Shown here one piece after another: positions 6,759-18,400 of a DNA stretch of 64,000 nt. A model generated the notes under the pieces. The model searched no databases, was not told the origin of the DNA, and saw nothing but the letters and a program-made list of their open reading frames with translations. Source of the DNA: Bacteroidota bacterium (GTDB lineage Bacteria > Bacteroidota > Bacteroidia > 2-12-FULL-35-15); NCBI GenBank assembly GCA_016722565.1, contig JADKIU010000002.1:372001-436000 (forward strand), given 5' to 3'. Both the position numbers and the translations under genes were made by a program. The first letter of the stretch is position 1. Each line of letters opens with the position of its first letter.

Positions 6759-9668
6759 ATGAAACATGTTAATTATTATGGTTTTACATTTAAATTCACC
6801 AGTGTAAAGCTGTTCGTTTTTCTGTTTTTTTCGTTTGCTTCCTTTGCTGGAAATGCGCAGGTTTTTTGGACAGAATCGTTTAATAACGGTTGTTCTGCTA
6901 ATTGCGGTGCATCTACCTATGTTGGTCCGAATGGTCCATGGACAGTTACATCTACAGGTCCGGAAGGTGCAGAACCCAATAATTGGTATGTCAGCTGTGC
7001 GGAAAATGGACATACTGCCGGTATTTGTGGGACAGGTTGTGTTCCAGCCAGTGCAACAGCAACCTTGGCTACGCTTCATGTGGGTGCCGACCCTTCTTTT
7101 ATTGGCGATATTGGTGCGGCCTATGATGCCGGTGGATTATGTGGAATATTAACTTGTCCACAAACGGATAGAAGAGCTGAATCTCCTGTTATTAGTACTG
7201 TTGGAAAGACAGGAATCACACTTGCATTTAACTACATAGCAAATGGTAATCCTGGGACTGATTTTGCTACAATAATGTTTTCTACAAATAGTGGTGCAAC
7301 CTGGTCGTTATTAACTACACCAGCTGTTACGCCTTTTGGTGGTTGTGCCCCTCAAGGTCAGTGGACGGCCTTTTCAATGCTTTTGCCTGCCACTTGTGAT
7401 AACATTGCAACCTTAAAAATTGGTTTCAGATGGGTAAACAATGATGATGGAGTAGGAACCGACCCTTCTTTTGCTGTTGATGAAGTTACTTTATCCGTGC
7501 CAAGCGTAAATTCAATTACCACAGGAACAATTACGGGTAGTCCTTTTTGTGCATGCAGTGCAATGAACGTTCCTTTCACAAGTACAGGAACATATACTGC
7601 AGGAAATACATATACGGCTCAATTATCAAATGCAGTAGGCAGCTTTGCTGCACCTGTTAATATTGGATCGCTTGTAAGTGTTGCAAATGCAGGGGTAATT
7701 GCTTGTACGATTCCATGTGGTACACCAACCGGGTCAGGATATAGAATAAGAGTGATTAGTTCAACACCCGCTGTTACCGGAACCGATAATGGCGTAAACA
7801 TTACCATCAATACGGAAGTGGTACCCTCTGTTTCGATCTCTGCAACCAGTACATCGATTTGTACAGGTGGCTCTGTAACATTTACAGCAACACCAACAAA
7901 TGGTGGAGCAGGTCCAACTTATCAATGGCAAGTGAATGGGGTGGATGTATTAGGGGCAACAGCTACTACTTTTACTACTACTACGTTAGTGAATGGGGAT
8001 GTCGTTTCAGTAACCATGGTTTCAAACGCCTTGTGCGCAACACCTACAACGGTTGTATCGAATACCATACTTATTACTGTGACAGCTATTCTACCTGCAT
8101 CCGTTAGTATTACTTCTACCGGAGCAACTATTTGTGCTGGTGATCCTGTTGTTTTTACTGCTACACCTACCAATGGTGGAACCACACCAACATACCAATG
8201 GCAAATTAATGGAACAAATGTAGGTGGGGCAACCTCTTCGACATTTACTTCTTCCACATTGGTGAATGGAGATGTGGTTACAGTTATCATGACATCTTCA
8301 TTGGCTTGCGTTTCCGGTTCTCCAGCTACTTCCAATAGCATTACCATAACCGTAGCGGCCGTTGTTCCTGCTTCTGTTAGTATAGCCGCTAGTCCGGGTA
8401 TCGTTGTTTGTGTTGGTGATTTAGTAACATTTACCGCCACACCAACTAATGGTGGCGCCACTCCAACGTATCAATGGCAATTGAATGGAACCAATATCGG
8501 TGGTGCAACATCATCCACATTTTCTTCTTCTACTTTGGTTACAGGTGATGTAATCACCGTAATCATGACTTCCTCATTGAGTTGTGCAACCGGTTCTCCG
8601 GCTACATCCAATACACTTACAATGACGGTTACTCCAACTGTAGCTGCTTCGGTTTCGATAGTAGGAGCACCATTAACAATTTGTATTGGTGATCCTGTAA
8701 CATTTACCGCAACACCAACCAATGGCGGTACAACCCCAAGTTATCAGTGGCAAATAAATGGTGTAAATGCAGGAACAAATTCACCAACATTCACATCAAC
8801 CGGACTTGCAAATGGAGATGTGATAACAGTTATCATGACATCTTCATTTACTTGTGCAACAGGGTCTCCTGCCACGTCTAATTCACTTTCTGTTGTTGTA
8901 AATTCATGTACACCTCCGGTTGCTAATTTTACAGCCAATCAAACCGTATTCTGTGCAACACCAGCTTGTGTTAATTTTACCGATTTAAGTACAAATACTC
9001 CGACAAGTTGGAGCTGGTCATTCCCGGGTGGTTCTCCTTCAAGTTCTACTTCTCAAAATCCTACAAACATTTGCTATTCAGCCAATGGTTCGTATGATGT
9101 TGTTTTAATTGCAACCAATGCAGATGGCTCGGATACCTTAACCCAAATCGGATACATCACCGTTGGCGCACCTGTTACTGTAACTGTTTCAGGTAATTTA
9201 GTTATCAATGCCTGCGAATCCACAACCTTGTATGCGAGTCCAAGTGATGGAACATATTCTTGGTCACCGGGAATCAGCACAACAGGTCCTGAAGCCACTG
9301 TTTCCCCAACCGTAACAACGGATTATACAGTTGAATATACCAGTCCGCAAGGTTGTACCGATACAGAAACGGTGACCGTTGTGGTGGAAAATATTTTCAC
9401 CTACTACATGCCAACCGGATTATCTCCGAATGGTGATGGTGTAAATGATGTGATACAAGTGCATGGAAGAGGTATTGATTATATCAGTCTGAAAATATTC
9501 GATCGAATTGGAGAGAAAGTTTTTGAAACTACCGATCCTTCAAAAGCATGGGATGGTAAATTGTTGGGACTACGCATGAATGATAATGTTTTTGTTTACG
9601 ATTTGGTAGTAGTTTTTTGTGATGGTAGTGAAGCCAAAGAACATGGCGCAATTATGTTGGCGCGATAA
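6759..9668 (+). CDS. secreted Ig-like/PKD repeat protein with T9SS type B sorting domain
   Basis: This 969-residue cell-surface or secreted protein has a signal peptide in about residues 1-34 ending near GNAQ, then a disulfide-rich region of about 210 residues with jelly-roll-like character (TWSLLTTPAV, WVNNDDGVG). Four tandem Ig-like units of about 90 residues follow, between roughly residues 353 and 712, each with the pattern VSI...ICxGDPVTFTATPTNGG..PTYQWQ. A PKD domain occupies about 716-798 (WSWSFPGG, YDVVLIATNADG). The C-terminal 90 residues carry YMPTGLSPNGDGVND and a final beta-strand pattern typical of the gliding-motility-type (type B) sorting domain. It is followed after 12 bases by a PorP/SprF-family gene, the standard arrangement for type B cargo. 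The ligand is unknown. Repeats at the DNA level could recombine. Confidence 0.88.
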   Translation: MKHVNYYGFTFKFTSVKLFVFLFFSFASFAGNAQVFWTESFNNGCSANCGASTYVGPNGPWTVTSTGPEGAEPNNWYVSCAENGHTAGICGTGCVPASATATLATLHVGADPSFIGDIGAAYDAGGLCGILTCPQTDRRAESPVISTVGKTGITLAFNYIANGNPGTDFATIMFSTNSGATWSLLTTPAVTPFGGCAPQGQWTAFSMLLPATCDNIATLKIGFRWVNNDDGVGTDPSFAVDEVTLSVPSVNSITTGTITGSPFCACSAMNVPFTSTGTYTAGNTYTAQLSNAVGSFAAPVNIGSLVSVANAGVIACTIPCGTPTGSGYRIRVISSTPAVTGTDNGVNITINTEVVPSVSISATSTSICTGGSVTFTATPTNGGAGPTYQWQVNGVDVLGATATTFTTTTLVNGDVVSVTMVSNALCATPTTVVSNTILITVTAILPASVSITSTGATICAGDPVVFTATPTNGGTTPTYQWQINGTNVGGATSSTFTSSTLVNGDVVTVIMTSSLACVSGSPATSNSITITVAAVVPASVSIAASPGIVVCVGDLVTFTATPTNGGATPTYQWQLNGTNIGGATSSTFSSSTLVTGDVITVIMTSSLSCATGSPATSNTLTMTVTPTVAASVSIVGAPLTICIGDPVTFTATPTNGGTTPSYQWQINGVNAGTNSPTFTSTGLANGDVITVIMTSSFTCATGSPATSNSLSVVVNSCTPPVANFTANQTVFCATPACVNFTDLSTNTPTSWSWSFPGGSPSSSTSQNPTNICYSANGSYDVVLIATNADGSDTLTQIGYITVGAPVTVTVSGNLVINACESTTLYASPSDGTYSWSPGISTTGPEATVSPTVTTDYTVEYTSPQGCTDTETVTVVVENIFTYYMPTGLSPNGDGVNDVIQVHGRGIDYISLKIFDRIGEKVFETTDPSKAWDGKLLGLRMNDNVFVYDLVVVFCDGSEAKEHGAIMLAR

Positions 9669-9680
9669 ATAAAATGATTT

Positions 9681-10718
9681 ATGATTAAAAAAATTATATA
9701 TACCGTATTTGCTTTGGTTTCCTGTGTGACTTCTCTGTCTGCACAAGATTATCATTTCTCTCAGTTTTACTTAGCACCATTGAATGCAAATCCGGGAAAT
9801 ACCGGAGCAATTAATTCGGATATTAGAGCATACACATTGTATCGGATGCAATGGTTTACGGTTACCAATCCATATAAAACATTTAATGTGGCAGTGGATG
9901 GTCCGATTTTTAAAAAGCGCATGTTGAGTGATGATTTTTTTGCAGCTGGGTTAAACATTGTGAATGATAATCAAGGACCGATGCGATTAAAAACACAATC
10001 CTACAATGCATTGGTTTCGTTTACCAAATTTATTGGTGGTCGCCAAAAACACAACATTACGTTAGGCTATACCATTGGTTACAATATCAAATCGGTTTCA
10101 TTGGGTGGTGTGAAATGGGACAGTCAATACAATCCTGTTTCAGGAACCTATGATCCAAGTTTTGGAGTGGCTGAAGGTGGAGGAGGAACTGGGTATTTAG
10201 ACATGTCTACCGGAATTGTTTGGAATTTTAGAACGAACCATTTATTCAGAAGCGCACTCGGTTTTTCATTTCACCATTTTACCGCACCACGTGTAAGTGT
10301 TATTGGTGGCCCGGAACGATTGATTCCTAAATTCGGAGTACAATGGAATATTGGTTATAAATTGAGTGAAACAAGTAATACTACCTTAATGCCAAGTATT
10401 ATTGCTTATCAGCAAGGTTCATCCTTATTATTAAATGGTGGTTTGAACGTAAAATACGTGTTGGAGGAAGCATCTCGTTATACGAGCAATCAAACGGATA
10501 AAGCAGTTTATTTTGGAGTGTTTTACCGTTTCAGAGATGCTGTATATGTTACCTTCCGATATGAATTTAAAGAGTTTGCTTTTGGTGCAGCCTATGAAGT
10601 AACGGCTTCTAAATTAACTCCTACATCTAAGTCGGTTGGAGGATTTGAATTGTTCCTTCAGTACAACGGAATCTTTAAAAACAAACAAGCGAAAAAAGCA
10701 AGAGCAAGATTCTTATAA
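9681..10718 (+). CDS. PorP/SprF family T9SS outer membrane protein
   Basis: The 345-residue protein has a signal peptide (residues 1-22, ending LSAQ). The mature start, DYHFSQFYLAPLNANPGNTG, is the family hallmark: PorP/SprF proteins open with HFSQFY-x-P-x-x-NPA/G. Later segments such as YTIGYNIKSVSLGGVKWDSQY and the TFRYEFKEFAFGAAYEV end are barrel strands. SprF is needed for secretion of the adhesin SprB in Flavobacterium, and paralogues usually sit beside their own type B cargo. The 12-base gap behind the Ig/PKD gene suggests a dedicated cargo/partner pair here. It ends at a strong bidirectional terminator. I give no symbol because many paralogues exist per genome and true PorP cannot be told apart. 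Confidence 0.9.
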   Translation: MIKKIIYTVFALVSCVTSLSAQDYHFSQFYLAPLNANPGNTGAINSDIRAYTLYRMQWFTVTNPYKTFNVAVDGPIFKKRMLSDDFFAAGLNIVNDNQGPMRLKTQSYNALVSFTKFIGGRQKHNITLGYTIGYNIKSVSLGGVKWDSQYNPVSGTYDPSFGVAEGGGGTGYLDMSTGIVWNFRTNHLFRSALGFSFHHFTAPRVSVIGGPERLIPKFGVQWNIGYKLSETSNTTLMPSIIAYQQGSSLLLNGGLNVKYVLEEASRYTSNQTDKAVYFGVFYRFRDAVYVTFRYEFKEFAFGAAYEVTASKLTPTSKSVGGFELFLQYNGIFKNKQAKKARARFL

Positions 10719-10733
10719 ACTGTTCTGAAAGAT

Positions 10734-10769
10734 AAAAAATCCCTTCGGTATATTCCGAAGGGATTTTTT
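10734..10769. terminator. bidirectional terminator between convergent genes
   Basis: The perfect 15-bp stem AAAAAATCCCTTCGG / CCGAAGGGATTTTTT has a 6-base loop TATATT, with A and T runs on both sides so it can serve both strands. It lies between the PorP/SprF gene (+) and the lipoprotein gene (-). Confidence 0.95.
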
Positions 10770-10773
10770 ATTA

Positions 10774-12219
10774 TTAATTGACCTCGTAAGCTCCAAGATC
10801 TGAAAGTCCGCCCATAGGCCGTAGAACAGTATTAATATCATAAAGAATAATAGAACCCGGAGCAGGATTGCCTTTATTTACAACATTTGCAGTCGTTAAC
10901 GGTTTGTAATTGTTAGCTCCAATATCCGTAAAGCCTGGATCAAAATTTTTATATGCACTATTGTAATGAATTCCGTTTGGAATAGCTCTTTCTGTTTTTA
11001 ATAAGGTGTATTCAAATTCATAAGAAAAAGCACCGCTGGTTAATGCTGTATCCATTCCAATTTCTTCAGCGATATCGCCATAAATAATACAGTTTCCAAA
11101 GTAACAGCTGTCCATCGGTCGGAGAATTTGTGAACCGCCTGCCGAATAATAGTAATTACTCATTGCAAGAATGGGTGTTGTGCGACTATCGTAGCTCCAG
11201 TAATTGGCAAACGTGCAATGTTCAAATCGGTATTTCCCGCCAATGGTAAGTGCTGCGACATATTGTCCGCAGTTTGCAAATACACAATTTACAGCTCTAA
11301 TATGAGCACCTTGTCCGTATAAAGCGGCAGCCGACATGTTTTTTACAATGGTGTTCGATAGGCGAAGCGTGGGAGTGGTAAGCGATGCAACAGTATCAAC
11401 CTGTATTCCAATCTGTCCGTTTTTAATAATTGCGTAATTGATAATATTGTTTTTGCTCAAGGCGGAGAGCCATATTTTCCCCCATTGCCCCGGAACATCT
11501 TTGTATTCAGCTTCCAAGCGGTCACCTTGAAAAGTTACTTCGTTATTATAAGTACCCGCAATTTCTAACGTCCCATCTCTATATACCCAAAGCACAGCGT
11601 TATTATGCATGTATATTTTAGTGTTTTGCTGAATAATTACTTTTTTTGCAGAATCAACAACAACATATCCAAACATTAAATGTGGTTTATCGTTGGGTAA
11701 GGTTGTATCCGTTCCTGAAAAAGCAGATGTAATGGAGTAAAATTTTCCCGGCAATGGTTTATGTAAATACACATCTTGCCCAATTGCAATCAACTTTACA
11801 TCTTGTATATTTCCGTTGGTTTCAAAAATGATTGAATCTTTAATAATTACGGGCATACTTCCGGAAGGATTCACATACACTTGAACAAATACATACATAC
11901 TATCTCCGCCCAAAATTTCAATATCCGTTAATACCGGCATGCTGGCTGTTGTGGAAATTCCATCAATGTTTAATTTGAATGCAGAACTTGAACCACCTGC
12001 TAAATATGCTTTTGAAATGTTTATAGGTTGGTCATGTTGATTGTAAATACGAAATACTTTCGTAGTAGAACCGGCATAATGGAAAACCGTATCAAACAAT
12101 ACGGTATCCGCTGAAAATTCAAGTTTAGCACTAGAATCGGTAATCAATTCATCCTTCCTGCAGGAAGATAAAACAACAATAAATAAGAGGCAAAAAGGCA
12201 GAATCTGTTTCAATTTCAT
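10774..12219 (-). CDS. lipoprotein with predicted right-handed beta-helix, probably surface-exposed
   Basis: The 481-residue protein has a lipoprotein signal peptide with lipobox LSSC near residue 20. The residues after the Cys, RKDE, resemble the K/D/E-rich lipoprotein export signal known from Capnocytophaga, so surface display is plausible. Residues about 35-150 look like a beta-sandwich (FSADTVLFDTVFHYAGSTTK; IYNQHDQPINI). From about 190 to 420 short strands recur with Asn/Gly turns and small repeats (MHNNAVLWVYRDGTLEIAGT, IKNGQIGIQVDTVA, GQGAHIRAVNCVFANCGQY, FGNCIIYGD), consistent with a parallel beta-helix of the pectate-lyase type. No catalytic motif is recognised. The gene stands alone on the minus strand between a shared terminator and a divergent promoter region. 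Confidence 0.75.
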   Translation of the reverse strand: MKLKQILPFCLLFIVVLSSCRKDELITDSSAKLEFSADTVLFDTVFHYAGSTTKVFRIYNQHDQPINISKAYLAGGSSSAFKLNIDGISTTASMPVLTDIEILGGDSMYVFVQVYVNPSGSMPVIIKDSIIFETNGNIQDVKLIAIGQDVYLHKPLPGKFYSITSAFSGTDTTLPNDKPHLMFGYVVVDSAKKVIIQQNTKIYMHNNAVLWVYRDGTLEIAGTYNNEVTFQGDRLEAEYKDVPGQWGKIWLSALSKNNIINYAIIKNGQIGIQVDTVASLTTPTLRLSNTIVKNMSAAALYGQGAHIRAVNCVFANCGQYVAALTIGGKYRFEHCTFANYWSYDSRTTPILAMSNYYYSAGGSQILRPMDSCYFGNCIIYGDIAEEIGMDTALTSGAFSYEFEYTLLKTERAIPNGIHYNSAYKNFDPGFTDIGANNYKPLTTANVVNKGNPAPGSIILYDINTVLRPMGGLSDLGAYEVN

Positions 12220-12223
12220 AATA

Positions 12224-12231
12224 CAAAGATA
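12224..12231 (-). promoter_or_regulatory. TATCTTTG element before the beta-helix lipoprotein gene
   Basis: On the minus strand TATCTTTG is an exact TAnnTTTG match ending 4 bases before the ATG, so the transcript would be essentially leaderless. No -33 partner is found at normal spacing. Confidence 0.4.
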
Positions 12232-12339
12232 GGAGAAGCGCTAAACTAACGGAATTTGAGCTCAAATATTTTAATGGGATGAAAATTGCCCCCAATCTAT
12301 GGAATTTGCTAAGAAATAGCATCAATCAATAAAAAAACT

Positions 12340-12347
12340 TAAATTTG
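12340..12347 (+). promoter_or_regulatory. TAAATTTG element upstream of the giant SPOR protein gene
   Basis: The exact TAnnTTTG match lies 112 bases before the chosen ATG at 12460. It sits immediately before the first in-frame ATG (12349), but residues encoded between 12349 and 12460 do not resemble a signal peptide, so I read this as a promoter plus a 5' leader of about 110 bases. Confidence 0.35.
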
Positions 12348-12459
12348 TATGTTAAGGTGGTCACAAATATCGTTTTGTATATGGCAACGTGTTGTAAATC
12401 ACTATTTTGTTAATTATCAATTAAAGCACAATTCTTCCTGTAAAACAGGAATTCTGTAT

Positions 12460-15400
12460 ATGAAGCATGTAAGGTTTGTTTACTTATTGCTAATCACGTT
12501 TGCATTCTGCACGCGCATTGCTTCGGCTCAAACCACTTTTGGTTCGGAGGAAGAATTAAAAGCTCAAGCTCTCAAGCTATTTGATGAAGATGAGTTTGAA
12601 GAAGCCTATCCCTTATATTCCCAATTAACGAGTATTTATCCAAAGGACCCTGATTTCAATTATCGCTTGGGTGTATGTATGCTCTACGCCAGCGATGATA
12701 AAGAAAAACCGATTGCTTTTTTAGAATTCGCTTCTAATAAACCGGAAGTGGAGAAAGAAGTATTCTTTTATCTGGCCAAAGCCTACCATTTGAATTATCG
12801 TTTTGATGATGCCATCAAAGAATACACGAAATATAAAGATGTGGCATCTTCTGCTAAAGCGGAAAAATTAATGGTGGATCGACAAATTGAAATGTGCAGA
12901 AGCGGTAAAAAATTACTCCGCAACTTAACCGATTTGGTGGTGATTGAAAAGAAAGAAATGAGTCGTACCGACTTTTATCGCTCTTATGATATTTCCGGCA
13001 TTGGCGGTAAACTCCTTGCCAAACCAGATGAAGAAGCTTTTAAAACAGCGCTCGATAAAAAGAAAAAAGAGAAATCAATTATTTATCTCGCATCCAATAA
13101 CAATCAGGTGTTTTTTTCCAGCTATGGTGATAACATGGATCAGGGAAAAGATATTTACATTATTCGTAAACTCCCTACAGGCGAATGGAGTAAGCCACAA
13201 ACATTAGGTTATCCTGTAAATACAGAATACGATGAAGATTTTCCTTTCTTACATCCCAATGGAAAAGTATTGTATTTCTGTTCGAAAGGGCATAATTCAA
13301 TGGGTGGTTACGATATTTACAAAACGACTTTAAACGAGGAAACCAATACCTGGAACAAACCGGTGAACCTTGATTTTCCTATCAATACTCCCGATGATGA
13401 TGTTTTGTATGTAACCAATGAGGATGAAAAAGAAGCCTATTTCTCGTCCGCAAGGGCAAGTAAGAGTGGTAAAACTGCTGTTTATCATATCAATGTAGAG
13501 CGCAAGCCAATCGATATAGCAATCATTAAAGGAGCGGTGATTAAGAATCGCGACAACCAAGCAATTGATGTGAAGATTACTGTAAAGGATTTAGCTGATA
13601 ATGTCATTCTCGGTATTTTTAATTCAAAAGCTTCCAATGGAGTTTATTTGATTAATGTTCCGAATGGTGGAAAGTTTTTGTTTACGGTGGAAGCAACTGG
13701 ATTTGCGACACAATCCGATGTAGTGGAAGTGCCTGTCCAATATGTATTTCGCCCGATGAAACAAGAGATTAGTTATGAGTTGGGGACAGATAAGTTAATT
13801 ATCAAAAATTTGTTTGATGAAGTATTGGATGATGCAAGTTATTTATTGGCATTAAACTTTATTAAGGAAAAATCGAAGATGGATGTGAATGTGAATGATG
13901 CAAGTGCATCGAATACATCCACTACAAAAGATGCTGATAATGCAACAGATGTTGCTGCAACAACCAAAGACAATACAACAACAAATACGACCAAATTAAC
14001 AAACGATGATATTGTTAAAATTGGATACTCGGATGCAGAAGAAGTGGCGAAAGAAGCCAAAGATCTAAAAGAACAAGCGGATGTTGCTTTGGTTTTGGCA
14101 AATCAAAAGAATGAATTGGCAATCAATAAAGCAAAAGAGGCGGAGCAATTGATAGCGGATGCCTCTAAAATGTCGGATAATGTTACAAAACAAGCCACCA
14201 TTGAAGAAGCGAATGCCGCCACAAAAGAAGCTGAAGAATTGAATCAGGAAACGGTTGCTGCATTTAATTTGGCAAAGAAAATTGAATTCAGGGCAGCAGC
14301 AAAAGAACAAGAGGCAGAACTATCGATGCAATATGCAAAAGATTTGGAAGCTGCTGTTAAATCCAAAAATACAGATCCAGCCTTGTTTGCGAAGTTGGAA
14401 GAGCAACAAAAAAAGTTAGATGCTTTAGCCGAACAAAATAACAATCCTACTTTAGCGAATAGCCTAAAGATGGATGTGGATAACAAGAAGAGGGATTGGG
14501 AAAAAGCAATTCAAACTTCTGCCGATATCAAACAAGAAATTGCTGACAATGAAGCATTGATTGTTACCACCCAGGCTGAAGCAGACAAAGAAAGGAATGC
14601 CAAAGTAAAACAAGGTTTGTTGGATCAAGTGGAAGGTTTGAAAATGGACACCGAAGACAGCAAAAAAGATTTAGCATTAAACGAACAAAAAGTAGCACAG
14701 CTGCAAAAAGAATACAATGGTGCCTTGAATGAAACGGCATTGGTGTCGAATATTTTTGATAAAGCAAAAACAACAACCAACGAAAAAGTTGCTGCGGATG
14801 TGGCAATGGTTGATAAGGCAAAATTGGAAGCCCAAGTAAACACAATTAAAAACACTCCCGTTTCTGATAATGCCGTTGCTTTGAATACCACGAATGCAAA
14901 ATCAAATCCTGTAACGGATTCTAAAACTACTGATACGAAAACAACTGATAATTCAGTAGCTGATTCGAAAACAACCGAAGCAAAAACAACAGAGAATGCT
15001 GTTGCTGATAACAAGACAAGTGATTCTAAGACAACTGACGTTGCAGTAACAGATTCAAAAACAACTGAAACAAAAACAACTGACAATGCTGTTGCAGATA
15101 ACAAGACGACAGACGTTGCGGTAACAGATTCGAAAACAACTGAAACAAAAACAACGGATACTGCTGTTGCGGATTCAAAAACAACGGAAAACCAAACAAC
15201 CGATAATGCTGTTGCTGATAATACGACTGAAACAAAAGTTGATTATACTCAAAAATTCAACGTAGAACTTTCCGCTGCCAATAATATTCAAAATGATTTA
15301 GAACGTGAGAATAAAAAAGCTGAATTGTTAAAAGAATGGTCGGATTCCATCAGTGAAGACATTGCCGCTAAAAAAACAGAAGCGAAAACTGAAAAAGATA

Positions 15401-18400
15401 AAACAAAGAAGAAAGAGTTGAATTCAGACATTGCAGCGCTTGAAAAAGAATTGAAAGAAAAACAAAAATCCACTTCCGAAGCACTTGCAACCGTTGAGAA
15501 GTTGAAAAAGGAAGATGCTGTTGTTGCTGATAATTCTACAAAAACAACAGATAATGTTGTTGCAGAAAATGGTTCAACTACCTCAGAAAATAATACTTCT
15601 GATAATGCTGTTTCAACCACTACCAATATCAATACGAAATATAGTAATGAAGTTGCTGCAACCAATTCAATTCCAAATGAGGTTGATCGAGAAAAGGCAA
15701 AAGCGGATGCGTTGATGAATTGGAGCAAAGCAATTGATGCAGATGTTGAGAAGAAAAAACAAGAGTTAAATGCCAGTTCAGATCCTGAAATGAAAGCATT
15801 GTTGGCGATGAAAATCAAACAAGGGGAAGATTTATCAAAGGAAAAACAAAAAGAAGCTGAGCAAAGTTTAGCGAAAGTAGAACGTATTAATAATCCAACG
15901 ATTGCTGCAACAACTGAAACAAAAACAACCGATAATGCAGTTGCTGATACCAAAACAACAGATACAAAAACTACAGATGCTGCCGTAACGGATGTAAAAG
16001 CAATAGAGACGAAAACAACTGACAATTCAGTTGCTGATTCTAAAACAACCGAAACAAAAACATCAGATAATGCTACGGTTGATACAAAAACATCAGAAAC
16101 AAAGACATCTGACAATGCAATCGTTGATACAAAAACGACAGACAATGCTGTGACGGATGCTAAATCTGCACAAACAGAAGAAAAAGGTTTTGCATATTCT
16201 TCCCCAACAGCCAATGAGCAATCGGTAAAAGCAACAACCTTAAACAAGGAAGCAGATGGATTAATGTCGCAATCCAACGATTTAAAAGCGAAAGCTACCG
16301 CAGAAAGCAATACAACAACAAGAAATGCAATTTATGCAGAAGCTGAGGAGTTCGCTAAATTGTCGGAAACGAAACAATTAGAAGCTGCTCAGATAATTGG
16401 TGTAGCCAATACAAAAGAATATGGTGATAATAAAAGTAAATTAGATCAATTTGTAAAAGCTACCAAAGGGAATACTTCAGATGATTTGTCGATGGCTGAA
16501 ATGATGAATGATGAGGCGGATATATTTTTCAATCGAGCGCAAAAATCGCGTGAACTAGCATCCACAGCAAGCACATTTTATGAAAAAGAATCTGCCTTAG
16601 AAGATGCATATAAAAATGAAATGATTGCATTGGAAAAGCAACAAAAAGCAACTTCAATCTATTTAAAATATACTCCAGATGTTGCAGCTAAAACCGCTGA
16701 AACAAAAACACCTGATAATGCAATTGTCGATGCAAAAACTTCCGAAACCAAAACACCGGACAATTCAATAGCTGATGTTAAAACGACAGAAACCAAAACC
16801 CCGGATAACACAGTAGTTGATGTTAAAACGACAGATACCAAAACCCCGGATAATGCAGTAGCTGATGTTAAAACAACAGAAACCAAAACCCCGGACAATA
16901 CTGTAGCTGATGTTAAAACGACAGAAACCCAAACCCCGGATAATACAGTAACTGATGTTAAAACAACAGAAACCAAAACCCCGGATAATACAATAGCTGA
17001 TGTTAAAACAACAGAAACTAAAACACCAGAGAATACGACTGGTTCTTCCGTTTTAGTTACGAATGATTCTGGAGTACAAACCAATGAAGTGTTTGTAAAA
17101 ACATCCGTTCCTGTTTATTCTGCTGCAAAACCAATTCCGGTAAATGAAAAATTACCGGAAGGCTTAATTTTTAAAGTACAAATTGGTGCATTTAGAAATC
17201 CAATTCCTCAGGATTTGTTTAAAGGAATGTCGCCAATAACAGGTGAAACAACTCCTCAAGGATTTACACGATATACCGCAGGTTTATTTACTTCCTTCAC
17301 AACAGCAGATAAAGTAAAACAAGAAATTAGAGACCTTGGATACAAAGATGCCTTTGTGGTTGCTTTTTTAAATGGAAAACGGATTCCAATATTGGAAGCA
17401 ATGGCGATGGCCGGTGTTTCTGTTCCACCTTCTTCAACTAATCCAACTAGCACGTCATCTGAAACGACTAATGGTTCAGCTGTTGTGAATAACACAACAA
17501 CAACAACCGAAACAAATCCAGCTACTTCTGTTGTAACCAATCCGAATATTCCGGTGAATAATTCAAATTCGCAACTGACAACACCGCCAAATACTCAGAA
17601 CATCGCAACTGTTGGAGGACTTTTCTATACAGTTCAAATCGGAGTGTATTCACAAATAGTTTCTTCTGCAAAATTATACAACATTCAACCGTTGTATACT
17701 GAAACGGCTCCTAATGGAAACTTTAGATACAATACAGGTATCTATAATAATGTTCCGCGTGCGATTGAAGCAAAAAACATGATTGTGGATGTTGGAATTA
17801 AAGATGCATTTGTAACAGCATATTACAATGGTAAACGTATTTCATTACCGGAAGCAGATAAACTGATTAAAGAAGGTACTGCAGCCTATTCAACAGCTCC
17901 CAATATTAATCAGTTGCCAACTTTTACAGCTTCTGCAAACAGAGCAACTACTCCGGTGAGCCCGAGAACGACTACCACACCTGTTGTGACTACACCACCT
18001 GCCGCTGAGAGAAGAGAAACAACCAATCCTGTTGCTACAACTCCTGTTGAAACGGTTGTAACTACTCCTTCAACAAATACGAATCCTATACCTGCAAGCG
18101 TTATTACTACACTTCCCGTTGTAAGCGATCAGGTGAAGTCAGCTGCTGAAGCAAGTAATGTAATGCAGATTGATTCTGGAATTGTGTTTAAAGTTCAAAT
18201 TGGTGCATTTAAAGAAGAAGTGCCTTTGGAAATTGCCAACAAGTTTTTAAAGATTGCAAAAAAAGGTGTGAAGAATTATAAAGATCAGAATGGGTTAACC
18301 ATCTATACGGTTGGAACCTACAAAACATACGCAGAAGCAAGTACAGTAAGAGCAGAAGTTGTTGCGGAGGCTGGAATTACAGATGCATTTATTGTGGCTT

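Noticed and set aside
7922..8461. Antisense open frame across the Ig-like repeats
   Set aside because: Composition is the complement of Thr/Gly/Pro-rich repeats and it repeats with the same period as the sense repeats; no evidence of coding.
15288..16310. 340-codon open frame antisense to the giant SPOR protein gene
   Set aside because: Its Ser/Val/Ala-rich repeats are simply the complement of the Thr-Lys-Asp coding repeats; no start or promoter signal. Other long antisense frames at 14625-15104 and 16659-17084 have the same cause.
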